Below are positions 34,740 to 48,099 of a DNA stretch of 64,000 nucleotides, in pieces (the first letter of the stretch is position 1; the number at the start of each line of letters is the position of its first letter). Origin of the DNA: Desmodus rotundus (taxonomy: Eukaryota > Chordata > Mammalia > Chiroptera > Phyllostomidae); the NCBI RefSeq assembly GCF_022682495.2, contig NC_071393.1, forward strand, positions 101,669,010-101,733,009, read 5' to 3'. The translations under genes and the position numbers were made by a program. The notes under the pieces were generated by a model, which worked only from the letters and a program-made list of their open reading frames with translations, ran no database searches and was not told the origin of the DNA.

Positions 34740-35380
34740 AAGTCTTTTATTCCAGCACTGATTTATAATACCCGAGTAGATGAGTTGAGAGCAATTACGT
34801 AAATGCCGTTTCTCTAGGGTAGAGAAGAACAGTATGGTTTAAATGAAAAATTCAGTGCCAACTCAAACATTCAAATCGTTATGTGTAATTACAGACCATA
34901 GTAAATCAATTTTACAAACACAGACCAATCTCACTGTGTTCCAACACCCACGGGGTCAGGTTGTGACAGTTTAGAATTTGGGAAGAGGCTGAAGTTGAAG
35001 CAAAAGCGGGAATTGGGGTGTGTGAAGCCTCAATAGCTTGTCTTAAATCACACGGTGATTCAATCAAATATAATTAAGAAGCCAGGAGACCCTAAACCAT
35101 CCAGTTTCTTTTAATTAACAACCAAAAAAAATCATCTAATTAGCAATGTAAACTCAAATTACAGTTTTTTTCAATGGTCATTAATGTGTATTGTTAGAGT
35201 TGACATTTAGATCGAATGCTTTAATGAAAACAAGAATCAATTCGCTAATCAGTAAATTGGACTGCTAGCCACCACACTGAGAATCTCTAGTTGTCATTCT
35301 TCTATCCAGGAACAAAGGTGAGAATTAGTCAGGACTACATAATACATCTCCAATTAGTTATAACCCCTCCTTAACACTAG
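34740..35380. promoter_or_regulatory. Candidate ATTA-rich noncoding regulatory stretch
   Basis: This repeat-poor intronic stretch contains several homeodomain-type cores within a few hundred bases: TAATTA at 35071, TTAATTAA at 35111, TAATTAG at 35138, TCATTAATG near 35179 and CAATTAG near 35352. It has no open reading frame of note. Regulatory function is inferred only from motif density and absence of repeats, since conservation cannot be tested here. Confidence 0.25.
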
Positions 35381-38300
35381 AAAGAAAAGAAAAGAATGGT
35401 GCTCAATTAAGACAAAGGTTCAGAGTTCATGCTCAGAGCAATCCTGGCACCCGTCATGCCTTTGGCGGGTGCTAAGTGGAGACCCTGACGGCTGTGGCGT
35501 TCACGCATCTTCTAATGATGCCAGTCCTTGCCTCCTTGGAGCCATCGCATTTAAGAGCCACTTTGCCCTCTCTGGGAACCTTCAAGCTCCTGAGTCTGTG
35601 AAGACTCGGCCTGGATTTCAGCTCAAGGTGGGAGTTAAGAGACAGAGTTTTAAAGTATCTTAGCTCCTTTGTTAATCCCTTTCAAGTGGTTGGTCCACTT
35701 CTCCTCTGGACAAGAGTTGCTAGTGGTGTCAAGATGTAAAAGAATACGCTGATGATTTGTTCAGTGGCTCTAGTTTGGCCTTGAGGCCGGTGCTCTGAGC
35801 GGGGCTCGGTTGGTCAGTCATGAGACCCTGGCTGTTTGCAGTTCCACACTTGGATTGCTCTGCTCATGTTCACACTCAGTGAGCAGCATGGGTGTTGTTC
35901 AACACAGGTAGCCATTGCACTTTTGTAAACCTAAGAAGCATTTCCTGGACAGGCATGTGAGCTGAGGTCACACGTTACAGTTTGAGAGTTATCTCTTTAG
36001 AAAGGGGTAGGAGGGAAGTTTTGTCATCAAGCACCTGTCTTTCTGAGTTTCTCCACCAGCTCTCTTCCTTAAACACAGTGACTGGAGTGTTTTTGCAGAT
36101 AAGTTGGAAAACGACCAAGGAAATGCACACTTCAATCCACTCCTGGTCACTTGCTTGACTCAAGTATTTTCTTGACTTGGTATCATAAACAAAATGCTTC
36201 CAATTCTGCAGCTTTGTCTAAGCTCATTTCTGGATGTCTGTTCACTCTCCGTGGGGGTAGAAATTCCATGGACAAACCCAAGGGTTAAGTACATGTAGCT
36301 ACAACTACATACGTGAAAAGAAGCGTGATGCAGGAATGAGGTTTACCCAGTGTACGGGAACTGCAGAAATGGCTGGTTGATCCTGCAGTTCCTTGGAGTG
36401 GCTTGAACATCTGCTTCAGTGGTGTCAAATTACTTCCATGGTTGATGTCATTGGTTTTGATAGAAGGAATGAGAGGATTTGGGCAGTTTCCTTTTAGGGC
36501 TGCTTAATTGGAAGTTAAATCTGTGAGTCAAATTCTGCTGTTTTCTATAAAATGTATGTCTATATTGGCTTCTTGTCTCACTTATTTCATAAATAATGAC
36601 ATTAAAACAGCAGTTATCTAAAATAGGTTTTCTACAGGATGACACACAGTTTTGCCATTATAGAAACTGACAAGAGAGGACAAATGAAATGTACCAAAGA
36701 TTAATGCAGCTATAAAAGTCTGCCAGAAACATTCTAATTTGCTTCTTAAAAGCCCAAATGTTTCAGTGGTAATGTGAAGGCAGAAGCGGACATCTTTGCT
36801 CTGCCCCAAGGCTGAGCTGCCCGGGGAGTAATAAGAGCTGACACCAATGACAAGGACTCAGGTTATTGGAAAAGCTTCTCAGGTACTTTTCCCGGCACCA
36901 CACAGGCTTTCACTTCAATCCCACATGGAGATGAGGTTTAATGGGGAAAGCTGTGTGTATTTGTCAACCTTGTTGTGATGTTCTTTGCGGCTTTCTTCTC
37001 TTCCAGAGTCTCCATTTGTTTTGCTTTGTTGCACAAGCAAGTGTACACTTTCTCTTCCCAGAGAGTGTGTGGCTTCTTCTTGGGCTTGTCGGGAACACCC
37101 CGTCCACCGACCGCATCTTGGCTCTGTAGTATGTTCTCTCTCCCCCCGCCCACCCCCAAAATGAGGTGGAGTCCGAAGCTTTGGGGGGGAACTCGTCTTC
37201 TGGTGTCCAGATGTTGTGAGCGCTGGCTTTCCAAGTCTTTGGACAACAAGCAGAGAGCAAGCATGCAGAGTTGAGGCATATAACCTTCCAGATTTGCTTT
37301 CAATCTATTCCCTGGAGCGATGAGGGCAGAGCATGTTAATTCTAACCTTAGTAATTAATACTCTTCTCCCCCCTTACACAAATCTGTACTTGGCCATAAA
37401 TGTGACTGGTGTTATTTTGTCTTTTATTGCATGATGTCACTGATCAAGTACTCTGGTTTTGTTTTCTTTTTAAATGTGTTCTTGCACTCCTATTAATCTT
37501 TTCTCCCCCAAAGATTCCTACCACAGGGCCTCAGATTACTGGTTGTGGTACCACAAAACCGACCAAAGAAGAGGAAGCGGGGTCTAGTGTCGTTTCACCA
37601 CTGAGCCTTGCTAAAATGTTGGCTTTTTTTTTTCTTGGTAAAGCAAATGCCTGGAGTATTCACATGAGTGGTGTTAGCAGAACTCTACTCTGAACACGGA
37701 AAGCCTTTAGTGGCAGTTCCCGCGATGCTCTGAAATCGGTGCTGTCGGAAGAATTCTTGGGCTGACACCCGAAGGTGCTGGATGAGCAGGCCCGAACCTC
37801 AGGGCATAGGCAGAAACACTCCCTCAATTGCTGTGGCACAATAGCCGCTGTTCTGCAGCTGGCAATGGGTTGAGCTTTTTCTCCTTTACACTTGACAAGC
37901 ATCAAACCATATCCTGCAGCAAAACATACGAATGATGTGTTTGTGAGCCCTTAGATGGGTGTATTCAGTAAAGGCTCTCTGGTACTTCTGAATTTCTTTA
38001 GGGAGCAGGTCTAGGAAATGTTGTTAAAATACACCATTAGCAACATACAAGTAGAATATTCCCTGTGTTTGTTCTTAGCACGTTGACACACACAGCATAT
38101 ATCACCAGCGTAGAGAACTGGCCAGGACCTTTTCATTCAGGAAAGAAATTCTAAGGTAGTATTTTAAAGTCATATACAAATGCTACGTTCTAAAATCTCT
38201 GAATTAGAATTTCTTTTTGAAAAGTTCAGTTGGCAATTGGACTGAGTCCTATCACCTGAGCACCTAGAATTTGAAAAGTGAACAGAGCACCAGTTTTCCT

Positions 38301-38497
38301 GTAAGAACAGCTTGTCAAGTTAGAAATGGGGAGGAGACTAGCTTGGGAAGAAAACGATTAAAATTGCAAATGGCGTCTACGTGGCTGGGCTCATAAGGCC
38401 CTCCTGTGGGTGCGGAGCCCAAGCACAGGTTGAGAAGACAGGTTATTTGGTTCGATGAAAGAGGATGCCATTAGAAGTACGGGGACACTTAATGTCC

Positions 38498-38517
38498 TTT
38501 TTTTTTTTTTTTTTTTT
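38498..38517 (+). repeat. T20 homopolymer
   Basis: An uninterrupted run of about 20 T. No adjoining retroelement was recognised. Confidence 0.92.
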
Positions 38518-39089
38518 AAAGTCAGCTTCAACAGTCTAGGCTGTAGACTCTAGAACAAAATGCTAAGCCTGGAAACAGCTGGAAGTGCACAGTGGCAACA
38601 ATGAAAAGTAACGGCTGACTGGATTTGAGAAAATAGGGTAACCAGGAAAGGCGCACAGAGAACTCTAAGCCCGCGGGTCCTGGGGGCACCGTTATTGCCT
38701 GTGGAAGCCCCACTCAGCAGGGATAGCAGAGCAGCAGTCATCTCTGCTTGTTTATTGGGTTCAGGACTCAACTTTTAACAAACAAAACAACTGTAGTCTC
38801 CATTACACAGTGATTGTACTCTGAATCTGCTGATTAAAAATGACAAAAAGTGGTAGAAATTTAGCGACATTAAATTTATATTTTGTTAATTCTAATAGCC
38901 TTTGCATACATGCAAAAACCATTGATAGCACAGTATTTTATCTGCTAACAAGGCTGGGTGCATATAGGGTTCTCAGCTCTTTTACAACCCAGGGGCCTAC
39001 AGCTCACAACCTGGGAATTCCTGAATTATGTTGTCTTTCAGGGGCCTTCCAGCTCTAAAATGGTATGAATCTATGCTCATAACAATAAT

Positions 39090-39313
39090 TTTTTGAAGAT
39101 TTTATTTTTACTTATTCTTAGAAAGAAGGGAAGGGAGGAAAAAGAGAGGGAGAGAAACGTCGATGTGCAGGAGATATGTGGATTTGTTGCCTGTTGTGCG
39201 CCCCCAACCTGGGACCTGGCCTGCAATCCGGGCCTGTGCCCTGACTGGGAATCAAAACGGTGACTTTTTGGTTCACAGGCCAGCAGTCAATCCACCAAGC
39301 CACACCAGCCAGG
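39090..39313 (-). mobile_element. VES-type SINE, minus strand, with a perfect TSD
   Basis: On the minus strand it begins CCTGGCTGGTGTGGCTTGGT. Both sides carry the exact 15-bp TSD GCTCATAACAATAAT (39075-39089 and 39314-39328). The intact TSD suggests it is one of the younger insertions here. Confidence 0.87.
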
Positions 39314-42217
39314 GCTCATAACAATAATGTTTAAAGCATAAGTTGCATTCAGTGTACAAATATAAAGAGAGCAGAAAAATATGTAATGTGTCTTTAAAAG
39401 ACCTCCATTAAAGTTTGTTAGGATAGAGTTTGGTGTGAGACTCAAGCTTCGTTATCTGGATTCTTTGCTTTGGGGACCACTCCCCTCCTTGACAGTGAGG
39501 TACAGCATTTAGCCCCACAGTGAGCCAAGGAGAGAGTTGGGTTGCCTTCCCAAGCCTTCCTCTTTCCACCAACCCTGTTCTTTGTCATCTTCGGAGGAAG
39601 AAAAAAGTAGTTTTGCCTAATTTTCATAAAAGAGCACTAAATATCCTGAAAAGCTGTTTCCTAGATCTTATTTCACTAATTACAAATTGAGACAGAAGTC
39701 AAAGTTGGTCAGAGAAAATGGGAAATAAATAGATTTCCAGGCACTCAAGAAAATACTTCACAGAACCCAGAACCAGGTATCGGATTTTCCCTGAAAAAGG
39801 CATGGAAAGGAGTCACGTTGAAGATGCTTGAAGATAAAAGAGAAACCATAAAGTCTGATGAGGCTGGAGAAGTCGGCTGGCCCTGATGGCGTGGCGGGCT
39901 CCACTGCCAGATTATAAGACCCTCTGTACTCACGTCGCACACCGTTTCTAGCTGCTTTTTCATATTTAGGTTAAACTTATACATTGGTTATTATTTATTT
40001 TTGGCTCATTTGAATGTATAAGCATCCCCAAAATTACAGTATTCTGCTGACATATATACATGTACATGCATATGTGTATATACATATATACACACCTGAA
40101 ATTTCCTATAGAGATTTCTAAAATTATAAGGAATATTGAATCTATACTATACATGATATGAAGTTTTAGCTTCAGTTTTTCCGGAGCAAAAGAGGCATGA
40201 TTTTGCTTCCCTGACTGATGTTTAGTATGGTTTTCAATCTGACAAATCCGCCCTAAACCACGCTGCCCTTCGCTCTCACCGTTATAAAGTCACAAATGCC
40301 ATGTGAATGTAGGACCTCAGTTCTACCGGAACTTGCTGGTTACTAGTCTGCATCAAGGGTTTTTTATTCAAGTGGACTTAACTCTGCTTGTTAGACTGTG
40401 ACTTTGGGGCAGCTTAAATCGGAATGGCAGTCCACACGTGGGAACATTCAAAGGGTCCGCCCCGGGCTGGAGTCATTCTGGGGCAGCTAACGCAGCACGG
40501 AAAAGCTGCTCAGAAGTGTCTCTTCACTCTCTCTCCCTCCTTCTCATAGGACAGGGAATTTGTTTATTTATTTTTGCCTGAATATCAATTCGCCCTCCAT
40601 TATCACCACTTCAGATGAGTTCTTTTGGTTAAAAAACAATAAAAGTGGAGCAGTGAGGCAACCCTTGAGCCCATGCCACTGGCCACCTCTGTAGTCCCAC
40701 AAGCGCGTGGCTGGCTTTCTTGCAATCTTCCTGCTGTGGCATTCAGTGCTCCCTCTGCCACCTTATGCGCTTGATGCCAAACAAAGTACTCCAGCACACA
40801 AAGCAACATTGAAGTTGGCTTTGAAGTCACTGTCTCCTCTAGCTGAAGATTAGTCTTCACCCCAAACTGGGCCTGTTTGCAGGTCGCCTGTCACCTGCTG
40901 TTTCCTTCCCACAGGTAGAGAAACCTGGATTGTCTCGGGGCCTCGGTTCTCTTTAAAGAAATCAGGCATTTGCCCAGAGTGATGCTCTGATCTAGGTGTG
41001 GAGTCCAGCTGGCTCCAAACCCATGGCCCCCTCTGAAGGTCACAAGTTTAGTGTGAAAGAGTTTCCTTGGTTGCTATGGGAGATTGATGCCGAGGGGACA
41101 TTTCTGAGTTTGGTGCCAGCTGTGGGGGTCTTTATGATTTAGACAGAGAGGGGGACCTTTAATAGAAGGTCACTGGGAACAGGCCCTGGCATAATCGATC
41201 TTTTATTAGAGGCAGAGGCCAAGTTCATACCATACCATATCCCCTGTGACTTCCGTCAAGCTCAGGAATGTATGAGGAAATGGGTATAGATTTCAATGAA
41301 TAAATCCCTGTAAGTCCCATTAAGTTAGGTAAACACTTAATCCCATTCTCAGAAGCCAATGGATTCCGTGGATATTCACAGCTTCCCCTAGGAAGTCTAT
41401 CAATCGGTGGGGGCAGGGGTTGGGGGGACGAGGACCTTAAGAAAACTTTAGTTGGGAAGAAGTAACTGAATTCAATAATGGCATTCAGTTACTACGTACA
41501 CGTGGTGGTGTTCCTAGCATCTAAGATCTTAGCAGTGTTACCACCCAGGGCTGTGGATTCAGTTATCACTTCTAACCAGGCCAGGTGCGAAGGGTTCCAC
41601 CAGCTCCCAGCTGTGTCCCTCTCTTCAGAAAGGCCCATTTCTGTGGCTTTAGGCTCACTCCAGTCCTGGCTATGAAGGGGAACCCCCATGCCCAGTTGGG
41701 GCACACCTGGCTGGCCCCATTCAGAGCCTTCACCAGACATTCTGAAATGGTTGCAGAGGTAGCAGAAAGCAAAGACGTCTAAGCTGAAATGTTCCAGGAC
41801 TTGGGTAGCCCTAAAAAGTCTACCCAAGTTTATATAAATACTTAGACAGGCATGAAATGGATTTTCTGGATGTCTGGCTTTTCTTCCTATTGGCTTCTCT
41901 CTTCATTTTTGCTGCTGCTTCCTTTTTATTGATTTATTTTCTTTTCCTGCGTTTTCTCCCCTTTTTCTCTTGCTAATTCTGATCCAACCAAGTAGCAATG
42001 CATTTTCCAGGGAGCCTTTTAAAATTGTTTCTTCCCGACTTTGTTTAGTGGAAATACAAGCTGTTTCAGCCTGTTAGGATCAAAAAAAATTTTTTTTAAT
42101 GTTCCCTTTGCATATTTTTAAGTCAGATGATAATTCCTTGCCTTTGATAGATTCTACCCAAATTGGAAATTTTTCAGATTACAAATATTAAATTTGGCAG
42201 CTCCTTTTCCCCTCCCC

Positions 42218-42221
<4 letters not shown>

Positions 42222-42252
<31 letters not shown>
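42222..42252 (+). repeat. T31 homopolymer
   Basis: An uninterrupted run of 31 T. It could be the A-tail of a minus-strand retro-insertion, but no element is recognised in the following bases. Confidence 0.93.
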
Positions 42253-42253
<1 letters not shown>

Positions 42254-43754
42254 GTTAGTAACGAAGTTTCTAGCTCTTCTGCTCGTGCCCCTTTCATATA
42301 CAGGTATGCCCTTCTGGCCACATAAACCAAATGGAAACATTGACAATAGAAGTGTGAGCCCATTGCTCTGAGGGCCTGGTTAATGTCAGCTGATCACGAG
42401 CAGCCAGCCCACACCATTGCTGCCCCAAACACGCTTTCTGACAACACCCAGCCTTTTTTGGCCCTGGTGCTCATCTTTTTAAGTGGGGCGAGGTAATGTG
42501 CTGCCCAGGCCTGTATGTGGGGGTACTGCCCCACCAGAAATGCAGTTTAACAGAAAGTAGAACTCCCTACATAGGGACGTCAGGCTTGCTTCCCAAAATC
42601 CACAGAAAGATTCACGCCAGCAGAGAAGCGCTCGTCTGGACTCGGGTGAGCAAACACCTTGTTGGAGCGGACAGAGCCTGAGGTGGAACTTACTGGCTTC
42701 CCTGAAAAATGTTTAAAAACGCATGTGGCTCAATTCCATATTAGTCCTGCAGCAGTCAAAACAAACTGGACCTGTCAGGAGCCAATGCGGAGAGCATGTT
42801 AGGAATAGACTTCTTCTGTAAAGTTGTTACTTTACACACCCAGAAAAACCGACCAAGGGCAACGTCGGCTCCCTCGGCGTTGATTTTGGTTAAATCCCTC
42901 CCTTGAATGACCTCAATTTAATTTGGCGAGTTATGTGAGTTTTGTTGCTTTTTTCCTAGTTTTCTGGAAAAGAAATTAAAAGAGGGGGCCACGCAGATGT
43001 TGCCCACTGTGCGGAAGGGCTGAACAGGCTGCTGAAAACCATTCCCAGCTTACCACGAGCACCCCACCGGCTTCTGAATGAAAGCCTTGTTACCTGGAAG
43101 TGTTTTCAATATAAAGTTTGGCATTAACCTGTGGAGCCACGGGGAAGAATCGACCCTTTCACACACAGCTGCCAGTGTTCCGTTCCCTGGGATCTGTGTT
43201 AGAATTGGGGCCCTCGCTGAGCCTGCACCCCCTTCAGAGGTGATAGTCCCCCCAGTTCCTGGTTGGAAGGACTAGTTCACCTTCTTCCAGTTCAGTCCTG
43301 CAGAGATCCCTGCTGGTCAGGAAGTCCGCCCTGACGACATGGGTAATGTCAGTTTTTGTGCGTTTGAAAAAATGGTCCAGCATGTTTTTTTCACCCTTGG
43401 CAGATGGCCACTTCGCCAGGCTGTCAAGTCTCTCCTGATTTATGGGCCTGCTGCTACGATTCCTGATTTCTAGCGTTAGGACTAAAACCAGCTCCCAGCA
43501 CACAAAGGCTGAGGTCATGTATGTGGGCGCTATAGGTATACCCTCCTTGGAGAAACCCAACCCACCGAGAGGTCCAGACAGGATCCTTTTAATCCAGCCC
43601 AAAGGGAAGGACCGGGCCAGACCTGGAGTCACCCTCTGTGACCGCTGACAGAGCTGTGTGACAGCTAGTGGGTCTCTCAGGGGTATTGTGGGCTCTTCTG
43701 TGGCCCAGGCTAAAGGGGGGGGAATAACCTATTTCATTTTATTTTTTTTTCCAG

Positions 43755-44018
43755 TTCTCTCAGGCCAGGCACACCACAGCCCTTTGAAACGATCTGTGTC
43801 CCTTACCCCACCCATGAATGTGCCAAACCAGCCTCTAGGACATGGATGGATGTCTCATGAGGACTTGCGAGCTAGAGGACCCCAGTGCCTCCCATCCGAT
43901 CATGCCCCCCTGTCTCCACAAAGCAGTGTAGCCTCTTCAGGAAGTGGTGGGAGTGAACACTTAGAAGATCAGACCACTGCTCGTAACACATTCCAAGAAG
44001 AAGGTAGTGGTATGAAAG
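43755..44018 (+). CDS. SAMD4A: SAMD4A coding exon (Ser/Pro-rich linker before the SAM domain), candidate cassette exon
   Basis: This 264-nt exon follows a long T-tract acceptor (TTTTTTTTTCCAG) and ends at AAAG|GTGAGT. Its first two bases complete the split Ile codon from the 13310-13828 exon, giving [12 protein letters not shown]. Its last base opens the Asp codon of the next exon. The 87 whole codons are Ser, Pro and Gly rich and include [14 protein letters not shown], a basophilic kinase / 14-3-3-like site next to a TPP motif, and an acidic tail [18 protein letters not shown]. No folded domain is evident. The length is a multiple of three and the phase is the same at both ends, so skipping keeps the frame. 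I recall a shorter human isoform of about 630 residues that fits loss of these 88 codons. Intron retention would stop at once (GMKGE then TGA). Confidence 0.97.
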
Positions 44019-47000
44019 GTGAGTGACTGGATGAGAAACCACTGGGAAACAGAGTCCCTCCCTTTATTTGGAGTCAGAAGGGTATAATAGAGGGAGTCAG
44101 CAGGAGAGAAGGAGCCCACCTCCCGCCCCAGGCCCACGTGCTGGACCTATCCTTTGCGGAGCTCCGGGGTTGACCCTGGAGGAACAGGCTCGGGTTCCCC
44201 TTCCAGGGCTTCTTGCCAAAACCTGGGAAGCAAGAACCAGAGCAAGAGAGGTCAATGCCCTGTTTAATTTGTTTTTTTAATGCAGTGACTTGAGATAGTC
44301 AAATGAGTCACAGCCAACGCTGACAGGATCTACTGTTTGCACGTACGTTCCTCAGTCTGCCCTGTCTGCAAAGACGCCGAGCTGCTCCAGCCTTCTACCT
44401 CATTGGCCATGTGTGGCCGTGACCAGGGAACCGTCAATAATTTAGCAAAACAAACCACAGGATCTTTTTTTAAACCTTTCTTAATGCAGAACTGTAGTAG
44501 TGCTTCCTCTCTCTCTCCCTTTTCCTTTGATATCCAAAGAAACCTTTCAACCCTTTTCTCTGCATCTGTTGAAGGGATATGAAAATACCACTGGGAATAT
44601 CTGACAGTGTTTTAAGCCTGATAACGGGTTTGCATGCAGATGATAAAGGCTTTTTGTGCCGCATAAATAAATGTTCCTGCATTGCCCTGTAAATCTACCC
44701 TGTTCTAAAGATACTCATCAGGAGATAGAGATTTCCAAATCACCCTTGATAGATCCAAAGAGCATTCGTGTGTTCGACGCCAGTTATTCAAGGGCTGGGA
44801 AGTCCTTAGGGAAAGATGCTCATCAGAGACACACTAACAACAACTTGAGAAGAGAAACAATAACTAGTCACGTTTCTGGGGCTCTGGGGCTGGGGGAGGC
44901 TCTGACAGCACCCTCTTTGCTGGCATTAACAGTCCCGAGGTTCTGCTGTTTCTGTTCTTTCCCTTGAAAAGAATCAATGTTTACATAGGAGGCTCTGTAC
45001 TGAGTCCCCTCCCTGCCACAGGAGCCTGGCACTGAAGGACACCCACACCATCCAGAAAGGTGCCAATTGTAAGAGAGCACCAGGCTGAAATTGGAATGAA
45101 GCTGACGTGACGCCACTTCGCCATGCAGGCCTTGCCCTTCCCTCTCAAGCTGCTCAGGCCTGTGTCCTCCCTGACCCACCCCATCCCCCATGGGTCCTGT
45201 GCTGGGTGCCCAGAGCAAGTGGGATATGTACTAGTGGTTCCCTCTGGTGACACCAATGGGTCTTTAAAGGTGTTTACAGGCAGCAAAAACAATGGCTCAT
45301 TTTGGTACGAAGGGGATGTGTGTCTTCTTTCTCTCCCACGGTTTTCGGGGAAATGTGTCATAATTTTGGAGACTTAGCAAAACCCATTTCTGAGTTTATG
45401 TGACATGGTTATGTGCTCAAGCAGCTGAGCCCCAGGGGATGGGTAGCAGGTGAGGCCCAGCCATGCTTTAGGTAAGCCAGCAGGGCATCTGCCACTGGTG
45501 TGGAAGTACCTGAGGGGCCGAGGGAGGCAGAGTCAGCCACTGCTCCGGACTGGCTGCTTTCCAGGCGAAGTGGAGTGTCTGGGAGGCACGCTTCCAGGAA
45601 ATTGTATGTGTGGTCCTATTGGTAACTGTGGGAAGGAGGCCTTGGCCTTTGTACTGAAGGGTAAGGAAGGTCCAGCAAGAAGGCCGTTCGCCAGGACACA
45701 GGCCTCTCCCAGGGAGGAATGTTCGTTCCGCTGCTCTGGTTATGGGAGGTTTGTTTTCTTCCTTTCTTCCTTTTACGTCTCCTCTTTTCTGTTTTTCTTT
45801 CTTAGTTCTTTTTTTTTTTTTTTTGAAGCGTTATGCACACCTCAGACATTCTCTCAAAGTAGGCAAATGTGTGCTTGCAGCGTTTTGGCGTTTTGAGGTG
45901 AGAAATGAGTAGAAAGCACATTTTTAAAGAGAAATGAAAGAAACATTGAATAAATGTCTTATCCCTCTTTTAGAATAAAAGCCAAACTATTCCAGCATTC
46001 AAGGAGTATCCCATCTGTTGGATGAGCTTCTCAGATGCCTTCCTTTAGAATCGCTGAGAACCGTCTCCTCAGAGCTTCTTCAGTTAGAAAGTGGCACCCG
46101 CAAGACCTTAGATCCACAGCTCCCTTCACCGGCCTGAGGGCTGTGTCCAGAAAACGGGCAATTTGGTGACTGGAGGACTCTCTTCTGGGTGTGTCCACTT
46201 CTTGCTGACCCACTGGACCATTCTTCTCCCAAAGAATTGGACTGGGATTTAAAGTATAAAGCCCTTAGCCAACGAAAGGGCAAACATATTGGAAAGAAGG
46301 AACGGGAGAGACAGTGAAGGATGCTGTTCGTTGGAGAAGTAAACTTGCAGCTCAGCTGATAGACCACACAGCAGAAACGTCCACACCCTGAAACAGCAAC
46401 ATTAGAGTCAGGGGCCAATGTTTGTGACACCCGAGGACCACCCCCCCGCATGCTGCCTTGATGTGTTTGTCTTCATGGGGTGGCCACCGCTCAGACAACC
46501 CCCCAGGAGAGTGCCAGAGAAGCAGCCTTAACAAGCCTGTCCCAGAAGTGTGTCATTTGAGTCCCCTGTCCAAGAGCAGATGCTGGTTTAAATTTCCAAA
46601 TTAATTCATGCTTTCTGAGAAATGAAATCTGAAATCCAGTGAAGTGCTTTTCAAAAGAGCCAGCACCTCCTCTCGGATCCACATCTCTGTCTTTCTCATG
46701 ACCAGGCCCTTTGGCAGGAGTGTCGGCCCTTTTATGCGACGTGCCGGTCCACCTCGGGATGCCATCATCTGATTGCTATTTTTCTAACTTACAAACGCCC
46801 CGTTTATGAGAACAACAAGGAATCCATAGTAGAATTTGGAGCTGTTCCAAATCTCCAGGGGATGCATGTCAGCCCTCACCCTGCACCTTGGGAAAAGAAT
46901 AAAAAGTCACCATAATTGAGTTTAATTTAGTGTGAATTCATCGTTCTTGCCAACAGCTGTGCATACCTTGCTAAAACACTATGTTCATCCATTTCTTCCT

Positions 47001-48099
47001 TTTCATCTAGACAGAGTAGCTAGATTTGGCTATGAATTGTCCCTCAGGAATGTGCCTCTCGGGTCAAAAGTGTGAAATAAAGCTCACGGCCCAGCATTCT
47101 TGCTCTTTTTATTTTCTCACAAACATCGATCTTGGCCTTTTTTGTCTCCACGTCAGCACTCCCTGCCGGGGATTCTCACTGACTTCTCTCCCAAGTAGAC
47201 CGACTCTGCTCTCAGAGGGTCAGCATCATCCGCCTGCTTTGATTTGTTTTTCCTTTTATAGTAAATACCCATCCTGAAGGTTTAAGTCAGCTCCAAAGCA
47301 CGGATCAGCTGGCCCTTGGGGCAGGGACCTCAGACGAATATCCCAGGCCACAGGAAGAGTAGAATCAGCTACCAAACTAGAAATTAAGGGGCAGAAGTGA
47401 GGTTCTGAATGGGAATATGAAAGTTTCCCCCTTTAACATTCCCTGGGGGGGCTACTGCTTATACGTGTTTGGACTAAACATGCTGGTCGTGGTTTCTAAA
47501 TTCAGTTGTCCTTATTCTTTGCAAAGATTTCACCGTGACTTACCCAGGGGAACAATTCCAGATTCTGAGTGGGTATGCAGTTATACCACCCTCCTCTCCC
47601 TCAGTTTCACATGAGTAGGACCTTCTCTCTTACCATTTCTCTCGCACAAAGCCTTCAGGTGGCCAAGAGGGGAACATAAAGACATTTCCATAATTCCCTA
47701 GAGAGAAGAGAAAATATGAAAGAGAAGTCCATTGGTAGAATAAACACTTTTGCCCATGTATTAGCATCGTGTCCTCAGAAATGTAGAAACCTAACAACTA
47801 AAGGCTTATCAAAAGGCCAGAGCTGCTGGTGGGTCTATGGCCATGTTATATGGGAACAGAGAGAAGGGAAGAAAGATTGATTAACAGGTTTCATCTTTGT
47901 CCTCCTTCAAGTCAGTTGACCTTTTTGAGCACTGGATGAGAGAGGCTTTGGACTAGCTGTTGGGGAGACGGAGGTGAAAGAGACTGTTCCTGCCGCAGTC
48001 GACTCACGGTCACGTGAGGAACAAACAGGTACCTGATGCAGGTGCACAGCTGTGAAAATGTCTTGTCTTGGAGACTTGCCCTGGGTCTGGGCTAGCACC

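Larger units (their letters stand above)
13829..43754 (+). other. SAMD4A: SAMD4A intron, 29.9 kb
   Basis: The intron is bounded by donor GTAAGT at 13829 and acceptor TTTTTTTTTCCAG ending at 43754. It contains the HAL1-like element (16548-18372), a direct duplication around it, three minus-strand VES SINEs (24342, 33914, 39090), MIRs, MER5A relics, an L1 3' fragment, L2 ends and several microsatellites. I see no recognisable feature at 13829-15520 (apart from a pyrimidine tract near 14227-14290), 19110-21380, 23000-24340, 25115-27490, 29520-30770, 34440-39090 (apart from the ATTA-rich stretch) or 39330-42220. Confidence 0.93.
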
